A DNA stretch of 64,000 nt from CAVXDY01 sp963721335 (GCA_963721335.1 CAVRIV010000008.1:186001-250000); one strand, 5' to 3'; numbered from the stretch's first letter, positions 1-9,230 are shown. Notes: generated by a model from the letters alone, not told the origin. Translations and numbers: made by a program.

Positions 1-219
1 GGCCTCCTTGCGGTAGACGCCGGCCAGCTCGTCCACCAGGGAGATCGACCCGGCGTCACCGCCGAGGAGCGTGATGGAGCGGTCGAGGATCCGCTCCAGC
101 AGCGGCCGCAGCGACAGCTCGGCGCCGAGGTCCTCGACGACGGCCGCGAGCGCCGCGGCACCCTCGCGCTCGCGCGCCGTCGCTCGTGCGTCTGGAGTCC
201 GGGTCTCGCGCGTCGTCAC
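1..219 (-). CDS. GAF-domain sensor protein, N-terminal part only
   Basis: The gene runs off the left edge; 73 codons are visible. The reading begins at a GTG and, after about 30 polar residues, contains LAAVVEDLGAELSLRPLLER and GGDAGSISLVDE, the usual opening of a GAF domain in actinobacterial sensor kinases. GAF domains bind small ligands or chromophores and usually feed a histidine kinase or another output domain, which is not visible here. A TACAGT hexamer (256-261, minus strand) could be the -10 element. The start is uncertain because no clear Shine-Dalgarno (SD) sequence precedes the GTG and the frame stays open upstream. Confidence 0.6.
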   Translation of the reverse strand, partial: MTTRETRTPDARATAREREGAAALAAVVEDLGAELSLRPLLERILDRSITLLGGDAGSISLVDELAGVYRKEA

Positions 220-310
220 CGAGCGCCACTCGTCGTGATCGGGCCGGGCCCGGCGACTGTATGGGGTCTCGGCGGACCCGACAAGCGGACCGCCCCCCAG
301 GCCGGCCGGT

Positions 311-517
311 CTACTCGACCGCCAGCAGCACGTCCGAGGCCTTGATGACCACCGTCACCTCGCTGCCCGCGGAGATCCCGAGCTCCCGAACCGCCTCGAC
401 GGTGATCGAGGACACCAGCCGGTGGCCGGCGACATCGAGCTCCACGTTGGCGATGGCCTCGCCCTGGGTGATCCCGGTCACGCGGCCGGGCAACTGGTTG
501 CGCGCGCTGATCTTCAT
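311..517 (-). CDS. Molbindin, TOBE-domain molybdopterin-binding protein
   Basis: This 68-residue protein is a single TOBE/Mop domain: MKISARNQLPGRVTGI, then GEAIANVELD, ending in SEVTVVIKASDVLLAVE. Molbindins of this size are small cytoplasmic proteins that oligomerise and bind molybdate or tungstate, buffering the oxyanion for molybdenum-cofactor enzymes. A GAGGAG SD lies 7 nt before the ATG, and a TAAGCT hexamer farther upstream is a possible -10. No mod transporter or moa gene lies within the window. The protein length matches the family. Confidence 0.88.
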   Translation of the reverse strand: MKISARNQLPGRVTGITQGEAIANVELDVAGHRLVSSITVEAVRELGISAGSEVTVVIKASDVLLAVE

Positions 518-599
518 GGTGCGGCTCCTCGATCGGTGCCGATGAGCTTACGGCGTGGCGCATGGTTCGAGGGATCGGCGCGCGGGGACTTGAACGTCC

Positions 600-1559
600 A
601 TGACGCGAATCGGCTGGCACGCCTCTCACGAGCAGATCGCCCCGAGCCGCCTCCTCGCGGCAGCCCAGCGGGCCGAGGAGGCCGGCTTCGCGGCCGGGAT
701 GTCCTCCGACCACTTCTCGCCCTGGAGCGAGCGCCAGGGGCACTCCGGTTTCGCGTGGGCGTGGCTCGGGGCCGCCCTCGCCACGACGGCGCTCCCCTTC
801 GTCGTCGTCTCTGCCCCGGGACAGCGCTACCACCCCGCGATCCTGGCGCAGGCGATGGCCACCCTGAGCGAGATGTACCCCCGGCGGCTCTCGGTGTGCC
901 TCGGTTCGGGGGAGGCCTCCAACGAGCACATCACGGGCGACCGATGGCCGCCCAAGCAGATGAGGAACGCTCGGCTGCGCGAGTGCGCCGAGATCATCCG
1001 CGCGCTGCTGCGCGGAGAGGAGGTGACCCATGACGGCCTCGTGCGCGTCGACCGCGCCCGCCTCTGGAGCCGCCCGGCGGAGCCGCCCCCGCTCCTGGGC
1101 GCCGCGGTCAGCGAGGAGACCGCCCGCTGGGTGGGGGGATGGGCGGACGGGCTGGCGACGATCCACCGCCCGCGCCCGGAGCTCGAGCGGGTCGTCGCCG
1201 CCTTCCGCGAGGGCGGCGGCGAGGACAAGCCGATGGTCCTCCAGGTTCACCTCGCATGGGCGCCGAGCGAGGAGGAGGCCATGGCGATCGCGTGGGACCA
1301 GTGGCGCACCAACGTCTTCGCCCCGCCGCTGTGCTGGGACCTCGACACGCCCCAGCACTTCGACGAGGCCGCCCGGCACGTCCGGCACGAGGACGTGCGC
1401 GGCAGCGTCCTCATCTCCAGCGATCCGGCGCGCCACGCGGAGTGGATCCACGAGGCGGCAGGACTCGGCTTCGATGAGATCAACCTCCACCACGTCGGCC
1501 AGGAGCAGGACGCCTTCATCGACGTGTTCGGCCGCGACGTGCTCCCGGCGCTCGCATGA
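600..1559 (+). CDS. LLM-class flavin/F420-dependent oxidoreductase (TIGR03885-like)
   Basis: The 319-residue protein looks like a luciferase-like monooxygenase-fold TIM barrel: IGWHASHEQIAPSRLL at the N-terminus, GMSSDHFSPW, then LSVCLGSGEASNEHITG and LGAAVSEETARWVGGWADG. These match the LLM class that uses FMN or coenzyme F420. It most resembles the subgroup often found beside trehalose or amylase-family genes, and here its TGA overlaps the ATG of a GH13 gene (ATGA at 1556-1559). The two are probably translationally coupled. The substrate is unknown. An F420 cofactor is plausible for an actinobacterium but is not shown by the sequence. Confidence 0.82.
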   Translation: MTRIGWHASHEQIAPSRLLAAAQRAEEAGFAAGMSSDHFSPWSERQGHSGFAWAWLGAALATTALPFVVVSAPGQRYHPAILAQAMATLSEMYPRRLSVCLGSGEASNEHITGDRWPPKQMRNARLRECAEIIRALLRGEEVTHDGLVRVDRARLWSRPAEPPPLLGAAVSEETARWVGGWADGLATIHRPRPELERVVAAFREGGGEDKPMVLQVHLAWAPSEEEAMAIAWDQWRTNVFAPPLCWDLDTPQHFDEAARHVRHEDVRGSVLISSDPARHAEWIHEAAGLGFDEINLHHVGQEQDAFIDVFGRDVLPALA

Positions 1560-3352
1560 CCCGCAAGGTCTCGAGCGACCTGTGGTGGCGGGACGCGATC
1601 GTCTACTGCCTCGACGTCGAGACCTTCCTCGACACGGACGGGGACGGCTGCGGCGACATCGGCGGGGTGATCGAGCGGATCGACTACCTGGCCGGGATGG
1701 GCGTCACCTGTCTCTGGCTGATGCCCTTCTTCCCCTCGGCCGACCGGGACGACGGCTACGACATCCTCGACTTCTACGCTGTCGACCCGCGCCTGGGGAC
1801 CCTCGGCGATTTCACCGAGATGATCCGCACCGCGGGGGACCGGGGCATCAGGGTCATCGCCGACCTGGTGGTCAACCACACCTCGGTCCACCACCCCTGG
1901 TTCCAGAGCGCCCGCTCCTCACGCGAGTCGCCCTTCCACGACTGGTACGTGTGGAGCGACGAGAAGCCGCGCGAGCGCCCCGGCGACGTGGTCTTCCCGG
2001 ACCAGGAGAACTCGAACTGGGCGTGGGACGACGAGGCCGGCCGGTGGTACCTGCACCGCTTCTACACCGAGCAGCCGGACCTGAACGTGGCGAACCCACG
2101 CGTTCGCGACGAGATCGCCCAGATCGCCGGGTTCTGGATGCAGCAGGGGCTCGCGGGCTTCCGCGTCGACGCCGTGCCCTTCCTGATCGAGCCGGTCGGG
2201 ATGCCGTCGGGCGCCATCGAGGACCCGCACGAGCTCCTCGCCGACCTGCGCGCCTACCTCGGACGGCGACGCGGCGACGCCGTGCTGCTGGGCGAGGTCA
2301 ACCTCCCGCCTCCCGACCAGGTCCGCTTCTTCGGCGACGGCCGGCGGGAGATCGACATGATGTTCGACTTCCACGTCATGCAGGCGATGTACCTGTCGCT
2401 TGCGCGCCAGGACGCCGGCCCGCTCGCCGAGGCGCTCGAGCGCCGGCCGAAGCCTCCGGACGGCTGCGCCTGGGCCGTGTTCGCGCGCAACCACGACGAG
2501 CTGACGCTCGATCAGCTCAGCGACGACGAGCGCGCCGAGGTGTTCGACGCGTTCGGTCCCTCGGAGGACCTGCAGCTCTACGGCCGGGGGCTTCGCATGC
2601 GCCTCCCCACCATGCTCGACGGCGACCAGCGGCGCCTGAGGACGGTCTACTCGCTCGTCTTCTCCCTGCCGGGCGCGCCGGTGCTGTTCTACGGCGAGGA
2701 GATCGGCATGGGGGAGAACCGGGACATCCCCGGGCGACTGGCCGTGCGCTCCCCGATGCAGTGGTCGAACGATGCCAACGCCGGTTTCTCGTCCGCTCCC
2801 GGGGCCGAGCTCTGCCGGCCGGTCACCGCCATGCCCGGCTTCGACGCGGCGGCCGTGAACGTGGCGGACCAGCGGCGCGACGAGGGGTCGCTGCTCAACT
2901 GGTTCGAGCGGCTCATCCGGAGGCGGCGGGAATCGCCGGAGATCGGGCACGGCAGCTACACCGGCCTTCCCACCGGCGATCCGGCGGTGCTCGCGCACCG
3001 CTGCGACTGGGAGGACCGCGCGATCGTCGCCGTTCACAACCTCGCCGGACGCAGCGCGCGGGTCGACCTGACGGCGCTTGCGCACGACGGGGTCGAGGGC
3101 CTGACCGACCTGTTCGGCACGCGCGACCTGGCCACGGGTCCCGACGGGGTGCTCGAGCTCGACCTGGAGCCCTACGGCCACCGGTGGTTCTCCGTGCGGT
3201 CGGCAGTGGCCGGCGGTGCCCGCACCGAGGGCCGCGACGACGCCGACGGCACCAAGAGGGAGCTCTACGAGCGGGCGAGGAAGCTCGACATCCCGGGTCG
3301 CTCGACCATGTCGAAGAAGGAGCTCGCCGCCGCGATCGCGCGCGGCGCCTAG
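1556..3352 (+). CDS. GH13 alpha-amylase family protein (trehalose synthase-like) with C-terminal Rho-N/SAP-like tail
   Basis: The 598-residue protein is a complete GH13 barrel. The catalytic residues are visible: Asp about 205 in FRVDAV, Glu about 247 in LLGEVN, and Asp about 314 in FARNHDEL. VIADLVVNHTS is the conserved region I. The closest relatives are trehalose synthase/maltosyltransferase-like enzymes, so it probably rearranges or hydrolyses alpha-glucans or maltose. After the beta-sandwich, the last 30 residues (KRELYERARKLDIPGRS, then MSKKELAAAI) form a small helix-extended-helix motif like the Rho N-terminal or SAP domains, which is unusual on a glycosidase. It is coupled to the LLM oxidoreductase and converges on a second GH13 gene. 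Confidence 0.88.
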   Translation: MTRKVSSDLWWRDAIVYCLDVETFLDTDGDGCGDIGGVIERIDYLAGMGVTCLWLMPFFPSADRDDGYDILDFYAVDPRLGTLGDFTEMIRTAGDRGIRVIADLVVNHTSVHHPWFQSARSSRESPFHDWYVWSDEKPRERPGDVVFPDQENSNWAWDDEAGRWYLHRFYTEQPDLNVANPRVRDEIAQIAGFWMQQGLAGFRVDAVPFLIEPVGMPSGAIEDPHELLADLRAYLGRRRGDAVLLGEVNLPPPDQVRFFGDGRREIDMMFDFHVMQAMYLSLARQDAGPLAEALERRPKPPDGCAWAVFARNHDELTLDQLSDDERAEVFDAFGPSEDLQLYGRGLRMRLPTMLDGDQRRLRTVYSLVFSLPGAPVLFYGEEIGMGENRDIPGRLAVRSPMQWSNDANAGFSSAPGAELCRPVTAMPGFDAAAVNVADQRRDEGSLLNWFERLIRRRRESPEIGHGSYTGLPTGDPAVLAHRCDWEDRAIVAVHNLAGRSARVDLTALAHDGVEGLTDLFGTRDLATGPDGVLELDLEPYGHRWFSVRSAVAGGARTEGRDDADGTKRELYERARKLDIPGRSTMSKKELAAAIARGA

Positions 3353-3362
3353 TGCCCTAAAC

Positions 3363-3449
3363 GCCGGCGTCGGAGCGCCTCCTGGGGGGTCTCACCGCGG
3401 CGGCGCCCCCGGCGCCCGTGGATCCATGCCGCTCTCAACCGACGCCGGC
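3363..3449. terminator. Inverted repeat between convergent GH13 genes
   Basis: GCCGGCGTCGG at 3363-3373 is exactly repeated in inverse at 3439-3449 (CCGACGCCGGC), with 65 nt between. It fills the 102 bp gap between the two convergent amylase-family stop codons, so a bidirectional transcription end is the likely role. There is no T-run, so intrinsic termination is not proven. Confidence 0.4.
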
Positions 3450-3454
3450 TGAGG

Positions 3455-5009
3455 TCAGCCCAGGCGCACGACCACTCCCTCATCGGGCGCGAGGCCCAGG
3501 GAGCGCGGGTCAACCGCCCCGGCGGGACGATCGGGGTCCGTGGAGAGCTCGAGCCGCCCCGGCGGCGCGCCGGAGTCGCCGAGGTCGCAGGTGACCGAGG
3601 CCGTGGACATGTTGATGGCCACGAGCATCCGCTCACCGCCGCCCTCGCGGATCCAGGCGATCACGTCGTCGCCCGAGGCGAGCATTCGCTGATCGCCGCC
3701 CGACAGGGCGCGCGAGCCCCGGCGCAGCGCGATCAGCCGGCGCCAGAGGGAGAGGGCGGAGCGCGCGTCGTCTCGCTGCGCCGCCACGGCCAACTCGTCG
3801 GCCTCCTCCACCACCGGCAGCCAGGGAGTCCCGGTGGTGAAGCCGGCTCCGGGGCCGGCGGCCGAGGGCCGCTCCCAGGGAATCGGGGCCCGCTCAGGAT
3901 CGCGGCCGTCCAGGTCGAGCTGCCGCCCAGCGTGGGATCCTGGCGTCGGGCAGCCCCAGCTCCTGCCCCTGGTAGACGAAGGCGGAGCCGCGCAGCCCGA
4001 GCAGCAGCAGCGCCGCCGCCCGGGCGCGCGCGCCGCCCCGACCGTCCTCGTCGTAGCGGGTGGCGACCCGCGAGTGGTCGTGGTTCTCGAGGCACCAGGT
4101 GGGCCAGGCCCGCTCGGGAGCCAGACGGGAGAACTCGTCCACCACCTCGCGGAAGCACCGCGCGCTCCAGGGGCAGCGCAGGAAGACGAAATTGTGCGCC
4201 AGGTGCAGCTCGTCACCGGTCGCGAGGAACGACGCGAGCCGCCTCTGGTCGAGCACGTAGACCTCGCCCACGGCGATGCGGTCGTCGTACTCGTCGAGCA
4301 CCGAGCGCACCCGGCGCACGATCTCGTGGCCGGCGGGCCACTCCTGGTCGCGTGGCCATGACCCGCCGCCCGGGGGCGCGTCCGGGACGCTGCCGAGCTC
4401 CTGGACGACATCGATGCGAAAGCCGTTGACCCCACGGTCGAGCCAGAAGCGCAGCGTGTCGAGCATCGCCTCGGCCAGCTCGGGGCTCGCCCAGTTGAGG
4501 TCCGGCTGCTCGCGCGCGAAGGCGTGCAGGTACCACTGCCCGGTCGCCTCGTCGAGGGTCCACGCCGGCCCGCCGAAGGTCGATTCCCATTCGTTCGGCG
4601 GCCCGCCGCCCGGCCGCCCATCGCGCCAGACGTACCAGTCGCGGCGGGGGTCGTCGCGCGACGAGCGGGAGGCGGTGAACCACGGGTGACGGTCGGACGA
4701 GTGGTTCGGCACCCAGTCGACGAGGACGCGGATGCCGCGCCGGTGTGCCTCGTCGAGGAGCCTGTCGAACGTCGCGAGGTCGCCGAACAGGGGATCGACG
4801 TCCGTGTAGTCGGCGACGTCGTACCCGAAGTCCACCATGGGCGAGGGGTAGAACGGCGACAGCCAGATGGCGTTGACCCCGAGCCATTCCAGGTGGCCGA
4901 GGCGGCCGATGATCCCGGCGAGGTCGCCGATGCCGTCCCCGTCGGCGTCCGCGAAGCTCCGCGGGTAGACCTGGTAGACCACCGCGCGCTGCCACCAGGC
5001 CGTCGTCAT
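3455..5009 (-). CDS. GH13 alpha-glucosidase / oligo-1,6-glucosidase-like, one apparent frameshift
   Basis: The start at 5009 gives MTTAWWQRAVVYQVYPRSFA, the classic opening of the oligo-1,6-glucosidase/alpha-glucosidase subfamily. Conserved features follow in order: VLVDWVPNHSSD, the nucleophile Asp near residue 200 in GFRIDVV, the acid/base Glu in AVGEVYV, and ENHDHSR. The frame breaks near 3930; DGRDPERAPIPW and the C-terminal beta domain continue in another frame to the stop at 3455. One extra G explains it, so I read this as one gene of about 517 codons. Predicted role: hydrolysis of terminal alpha-glucosidic bonds, in the cytoplasm since no signal peptide is seen. The start lies 4 nt after the upstream gene's stop, suggesting one operon. 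Confidence 0.87.
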
Positions 5010-5013
5010 CAGC

Positions 5014-6081
5014 TCACCGTGGCGCGGTATCCGAGGCGGCGAACTGGTGCAGCATGCTGCTCTCGGGCGGCCCCTCGCCCCAGAACCTCCGCTGGGCCTC
5101 CTTGCCGCCGAGGAGGTAGGCGGTCCTCTGCGGGAGCGGCATCGGATCCCACTCGCCCACGTCGCGCAGCGCCGCGCCATCGGCTCCCCGCGACACCACG
5201 AGATGGCTCCGCGCGGCGCCCATGAAGTGCCCCGCGTGGGTCGTCAGCTGCACGATGGCGAGGGCACGGTGGCCCTGCGGCAGCGACGCCTGGCCCACCT
5301 TCGCCAGCCCCTCGTCCATCTGGGCGACGAGCTGGTCGAGGCCGAGGGATCCCTCCCCGGTCTCCACCCGCGTGCAGGTGACATATCCGCGGGTGAGCAG
5401 CGGATGGCGGGTCCCGGCCCCGGCGACGACCTCGATCTCGAAGGTCTGGCCCGGCAGGCCGCCCCGGCGCAGCGGGGTGAAGCGCCCGTGGTCGGACGCC
5501 TGGTCGGGCCAGCACTCCGGGGTCGTCAGGCGGCGGAGGAGGACGTCGAGGTCGGCGACCGGTACCGGCTCGTAGGTCTTCCAGGCCCGCTCGCCGTGCT
5601 CCGCGACGGGGGGCGTCAGGGCGCCGAGCCTGGCTCTCGCCAGGCGGGCCTCGGGGCGATAGGACCTCCGTGCCTCGACGCTCTCGAACACGATTCCCCA
5701 CGCCCTCCGGGCCGGGTCGAGGTAGCCCTCGGAGAAGTCCGGTCCGAGGAGCCGGTCTCCGCCCTCGAGGAGCTCCTCGCGAGCGAGCCGGCCCACGCCC
5801 GAGCGGGACCTGAACCGGCGGCGGCCGAACGCCCGGTGGAAGGCGGGCAGGTCGGTCAGATGCAGCCGGCGCCCACCCCTGCGGTGCCAGCGGGTCGTGA
5901 GGATGCAGAACGCCACGCGCAGGTCATCGACGTCGCGCTCCTCCCGGGGCCTGGCGTAGTACGCGGCGTTCAGGAAGTCGGTCACCCACGGCGCGGCGTC
6001 GGGCGCGGCGATCGAGGTCCCCGCCATCCGGATGAAGCGGATCGAGCGGGCCATGGGCCCAGGGGCCGGAGGCGCGCTCAC
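5014..6081 (-). CDS. Unrecognised protein, 355 aa
   Basis: I do not recognise the family. The reading is intact and reaches almost to the GH13 gene downstream (4 nt gap), so the two are probably cotranscribed. Visible stretches include FRSRSGVGRLAREELLEG, AWKTYEPVPVADLDVLL and TRGYVTCTRVETGEGS. The middle, with GQTFEIEVVAGAG, alternates like a beta-rich ligand-binding fold. There is no signal peptide or membrane segment. The start is a GTG with an internal ATG nine codons later as an alternative. Context suggests a link to carbohydrate metabolism, but this is only by neighbourhood. Confidence 0.6.
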   Translation of the reverse strand: MSAPPAPGPMARSIRFIRMAGTSIAAPDAAPWVTDFLNAAYYARPREERDVDDLRVAFCILTTRWHRRGGRRLHLTDLPAFHRAFGRRRFRSRSGVGRLAREELLEGGDRLLGPDFSEGYLDPARRAWGIVFESVEARRSYRPEARLARARLGALTPPVAEHGERAWKTYEPVPVADLDVLLRRLTTPECWPDQASDHGRFTPLRRGGLPGQTFEIEVVAGAGTRHPLLTRGYVTCTRVETGEGSLGLDQLVAQMDEGLAKVGQASLPQGHRALAIVQLTTHAGHFMGAARSHLVVSRGADGAALRDVGEWDPMPLPQRTAYLLGGKEAQRRFWGEGPPESSMLHQFAASDTAPR

Positions 6082-6099
6082 GGGAGTTCCCGGACCGGG

Positions 6100-6528
6100 C
6101 TACCGCCGGGCCCGGATGAAGGCCGTCAGGCCGTACGAGGTGACCGGCACCATGCCCAGGCGCCGGTAGAAGCCCTCGGCGCCCCTCTCGGCCACGAGCA
6201 CCTGGTGGTGGAAGCGGTCCATCGGGTAGTGCTCGAGGATCGCCTCGGTCATGGTGCGGCCGATGCCCTGCCGCTGCCGGTCCGGGCTCACCAGGATGTC
6301 GGCGATGTAGACGGCGAAGGCCTCGTCGGACATGGCCCGCGCGAAGCCCACCACGCGCTCATCCTCCAGGGCCACGACGGCGAACGAGGAGCACTCGATG
6401 GCGGTGCGCAGCCGGTCGGGGTCGCTGGCGTGGGTCCAGCCGTGGGCGCGGTAGAGCCCGATGATCCCGGCGAAGTGCTCACCCACGTCCGCTTCGCGAA
6501 TCAGCACGGGTGGCCGCGTCGTGGTCAT
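6100..6528 (-). CDS. GNAT family N-acetyltransferase
   Basis: The 142-residue protein carries the acetyl-CoA site of the GNAT fold: ILVSPDRQRQGIGRTMTEAI, where the QRQGIG segment is the pyrophosphate-binding loop, preceded by VVGFARAMSDEA and followed by RGAEGFYRRLGMVP. It would acetylate an amine on a small molecule or protein; the substrate cannot be told. Start choice: MTTTRPPVLIREADVGEHF begins at an ATG with a GAGGA SD. The gene is divergent from leuS, with only 33 bp between the start codons. Confidence 0.85.
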   Translation of the reverse strand: MTTTRPPVLIREADVGEHFAGIIGLYRAHGWTHASDPDRLRTAIECSSFAVVALEDERVVGFARAMSDEAFAVYIADILVSPDRQRQGIGRTMTEAILEHYPMDRFHHQVLVAERGAEGFYRRLGMVPVTSYGLTAFIRARR

Positions 6529-6548
6529 GGGGTCCTCAGGGCGTATGC

Positions 6549-6554
6549 GATACT
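6549..6554 (+). promoter_or_regulatory. Candidate -10 element of leuS, leaderless type
   Basis: GATACT ends 7 nt before the leuS ATG, so transcription would start at or next to the start codon. No SD precedes this ATG. The spacing matches seven other genes of the window. Confidence 0.5.
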
Positions 6555-6561
6555 CGCCGCG

Positions 6562-9093
6562 ATGTCGGCGCCTGGGCGCATCCTGCCGCAAAGGTACGAC
6601 CCCGCGCCCGTCGAGTCCAAGTGGCAAGCGGTGTGGGAGCGCGAGGACGCGTTCCACGCCGAGCCCATGTCGCGCGACGGCCAGCGCCCGACCCTGCCCG
6701 AACGCCCGAAGGCGTACGTGCTCGAGATGCTTCCGTATCCGTCGGGTGAGGTGCACATCGGCCATGTGAAGAACTACACGATGGGTGACGTCGTGGCGCA
6801 CTTCCGGCGCCGCCACGGCGTGGCGGTCTTCCACCCCATGGGGTACGACTCCTTCGGCCTTCCGGCCGAGAATGCCGCGATCCACACCGGTGAGCCGCCC
6901 GCCCAGGTCATCGCGCACAACATCGCGCGCATCCGCGAGCAGCTGCGGAGGCTGGGCGTGTCGGTGGACTGGCACACCGAGATCGCCACCAGCGATCCGG
7001 CCTACTACCGCTGGACCCAGTGGCTCTTCCTGCGATTCCTCGAGCGCGGGCTGGCCGAGCGCCGCGAGGCGGCGGTCAACTGGTGCCCGAAGGACCAGAC
7101 GGTGCTCGCCAACGAGCAGGTCATCGACGGCCGCTGCGAGCGGTGCGGCACGCCGGTGGAGCTGCGCCAGCTCACCCAGTGGTTCCTGCGCATCACCGAC
7201 TACGCCCAGCGCCTGCTCGACGACATGGACGAGCTGGTGGACTGGCCGGAGCGGGTGCTCACCATGCAGCGCAACTGGATCGGCCGCTCCGAGGGCGCGC
7301 GGGTGGTCTTCCGCACCGACGACGGCGCGGACGAGATCCCGGTCTTCACCACGCGGCCGGACACGCTCTTCGGGGCCACCTTCTTCATCCTGGCTCCGGA
7401 GCACCCGCTGGTGCACTCGCTGGTGCACGGCGCGCCCCAGGAGCGGGAGGTGCTGGACTACGCCGCCGCGGCCGCGCGGGCGTCGGCGGCCGAGCGCGGC
7501 GAGACCGAGCGGCCCAAGACGGGCGTGTTCACCGGCCGCCACGTCATCAACCCGGCGACCGGCGAGCCGATCCCCGTGTGGGTGGCCGACTACGTGCTGA
7601 TGGACTACGGCACGGGCGCGATCATGGCCGTGCCGGGCCACGACGAGCGCGACTTCGACTTCGCGAGGGCCCACGGCCTGGAGATCCGGCGGGTGATCGC
7701 GGCCGAGGGCGACGGTCCCGACACCCCCCTGGAGGAGCCCTACGCCGGGCCGGGGCGGCTCGTGAACTCCGGCTTCCTCGACGGCATGGAGGTGGACGAG
7801 GCGAAGGCGGCGATGGCCGCGTGGCTGGAGGAGCGGGCGCTGGGCGAGGCCACCGTCGGATACCGGCTGCGCGACTGGCTCATCTCGCGCCAGCGCTACT
7901 GGGGCGTGCCGATCCCGGTCATCCATTGCCCGACCGACGGCGTGGTCCCCGTGCCCGACGACGAGCTGCCCGTGCTGCTGCCCGACGTCAACGACTACGC
8001 CCCCCAGGGTCAGAGCCCCCTCGCCGCGGCGAAGGACTGGGTGGAGGTCGAGTGCCCGCGCTGCGGCGGCCCCGCGCGCCGCGAGACCGACACGATGGAC
8101 ACGTTCGTCGACTCGTCGTGGTACTTCCTGCGCTACACCGCCCCCCACCTCTCGAGCGCCCCGTTCGAGCGCGAGGTGATCGACTACTGGCTGCCGGTGG
8201 ACCAGTACATCGGCGGCGTCGAGCACGCCATCCTGCACCTGCTGTACGCGCGTTTCTTCACCAAGGTGCTGCACGACGCGGGGCTCATCTCCGCGCGCGA
8301 GCCGTTCGCCCGCCTCTTCACCCAGGGGATGCTCTACCGCGACGGCGCGAAGATGAGCAAGAGCAAGGGCAACGTGGTCGCGCCGGACGAGTACATCGAG
8401 CGCTTCGGCGCCGACACCCTGCGGCTCTACGTCCTGTTCATGGGCCCCCCGGCCGACGACGCCGAGTGGAACGACCGCGGCGTGGTGGGGCTGCGGCGAT
8501 TCCTCGACCGTCTCTGGGCCCTGGTCGGCGACGTGGAGCCCGGCCCTCTGGCGGGCCGCCCGGATCGCGCGTCGCTCGAGGGGAACCCCGCGGCGCTGGA
8601 GCTGGTGAGGAAGGCGGAGGCGACGGTGGTGAAGGTGACCGGCGACATCTCCGAGCGCTTCTCGTTCCACACCGCCATCTCCGCCGTTCAGGAGCTGGTC
8701 AACCTCGCCACCAAGGGTGTGGCGGAGGGGACGCTCGCCGGCGAGCCCGGCCAGGCGGCGCTGCGGCACGCGGCCCAGACGAGCGTGTCGGTGCTGTTCC
8801 CGTTCGCCCCGCACGTCACCTGCGAGCTGTGGGAGGCGCTGGGCGGCGAGGCGCTCTGGACGCAGCCGTGGCCCGAGGCCGACCCCGTCTTCCTCGAGCG
8901 CGAGACCGTGACCGTGGTCGTCCAGGTCAACGGCAAGCTGCGCGACCGCCTGGAGGTGGCGCCCGGCGCCGACCGCGAGGAGCTGCTGGCCGCGGCCCGC
9001 GCGCTGCCCCGGGTTGCCGCGGCCATCGACGGCGGGCGCGTGGTGCGCGAGGTCGTCGTTCCGGACCGGCTGGTGAACCTGGTGGTCGAATGA
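6562..9093 (+). CDS. leuS: Leucyl-tRNA synthetase
   Basis: This class I aminoacyl-tRNA synthetase of 843 residues charges tRNA-Leu. The HIGH-type motif is at about residue 65 (VHIGHVKNYT) and KMSKS at about 597 (KMSKSKGNVV). The connective editing domain lies between, with GYRLRDWLISRQRYWG and the zinc-like cysteines CPRCGG. The length is typical of bacterial LeuRS. I chose the ATG at 6562 (MSAPGRILPQRYDP) because the protein matches the family from there and a -10-like hexamer sits just upstream. The frame stays open far 5' but that region is antisense to two other genes. The reading is intact. Confidence 0.97.
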   Translation: MSAPGRILPQRYDPAPVESKWQAVWEREDAFHAEPMSRDGQRPTLPERPKAYVLEMLPYPSGEVHIGHVKNYTMGDVVAHFRRRHGVAVFHPMGYDSFGLPAENAAIHTGEPPAQVIAHNIARIREQLRRLGVSVDWHTEIATSDPAYYRWTQWLFLRFLERGLAERREAAVNWCPKDQTVLANEQVIDGRCERCGTPVELRQLTQWFLRITDYAQRLLDDMDELVDWPERVLTMQRNWIGRSEGARVVFRTDDGADEIPVFTTRPDTLFGATFFILAPEHPLVHSLVHGAPQEREVLDYAAAAARASAAERGETERPKTGVFTGRHVINPATGEPIPVWVADYVLMDYGTGAIMAVPGHDERDFDFARAHGLEIRRVIAAEGDGPDTPLEEPYAGPGRLVNSGFLDGMEVDEAKAAMAAWLEERALGEATVGYRLRDWLISRQRYWGVPIPVIHCPTDGVVPVPDDELPVLLPDVNDYAPQGQSPLAAAKDWVEVECPRCGGPARRETDTMDTFVDSSWYFLRYTAPHLSSAPFEREVIDYWLPVDQYIGGVEHAILHLLYARFFTKVLHDAGLISAREPFARLFTQGMLYRDGAKMSKSKGNVVAPDEYIERFGADTLRLYVLFMGPPADDAEWNDRGVVGLRRFLDRLWALVGDVEPGPLAGRPDRASLEGNPAALELVRKAEATVVKVTGDISERFSFHTAISAVQELVNLATKGVAEGTLAGEPGQAALRHAAQTSVSVLFPFAPHVTCELWEALGGEALWTQPWPEADPVFLERETVTVVVQVNGKLRDRLEVAPGADREELLAAARALPRVAAAIDGGRVVREVVVPDRLVNLVVE

Positions 9094-9095
9094 GG

Positions 9096-9159
9096 ACGGT
9101 TGTGCCGAAATAAGGGGCATGCGCCACGGACGGTCATGCCGGAATAAGGGGCATGTGCC
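9096..9159. repeat. Tandem pair of a 30 bp hairpin-forming repeat
   Basis: Two near-identical 30 bp units, period 34 bp, lie between leuS and comEA (9096-9125 and 9130-9159). They share the core AATAAGGGGCATG. The second unit has CATGCC at 9135-9140 and its exact inverse GGCATG at 9150-9155 with a 9 nt loop; in the first, two wobble pairs replace Watson-Crick pairs. It could be a dispersed repeat, a transcription end for leuS, or a protein site. Confidence 0.6.
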
Positions 9160-9218
9160 GGCGCCCTTCCGCGCGGGCCCCGGCACGATCCGGGCGCCCT
9201 CGGCGCGCCCCGCGCTCA

Positions 9219-9224
9219 TAGCGT
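9219..9224 (+). promoter_or_regulatory. Candidate -10 element of comEA, leaderless type
   Basis: TAGCGT ends 6 nt before the comEA ATG and no SD is present, so a leaderless transcript is likely. The same hexamer and spacing precede comEC. Confidence 0.5.
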
Positions 9225-9230
9225 CCGCCC

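Noticed and set aside
216..1493. Long open frame on the minus strand opposite the LLM oxidoreductase gene
   Set aside because: It is antisense to a clear enzyme gene, has no recognisable motif and is rich in Arg/Gly/His, as expected for shadow frames in GC-rich DNA.
5047..6561. 5' extension of the leuS frame by about 500 codons
   Set aside because: This part is antisense to two convincing minus-strand genes, and leuS is complete from ATG 6562.
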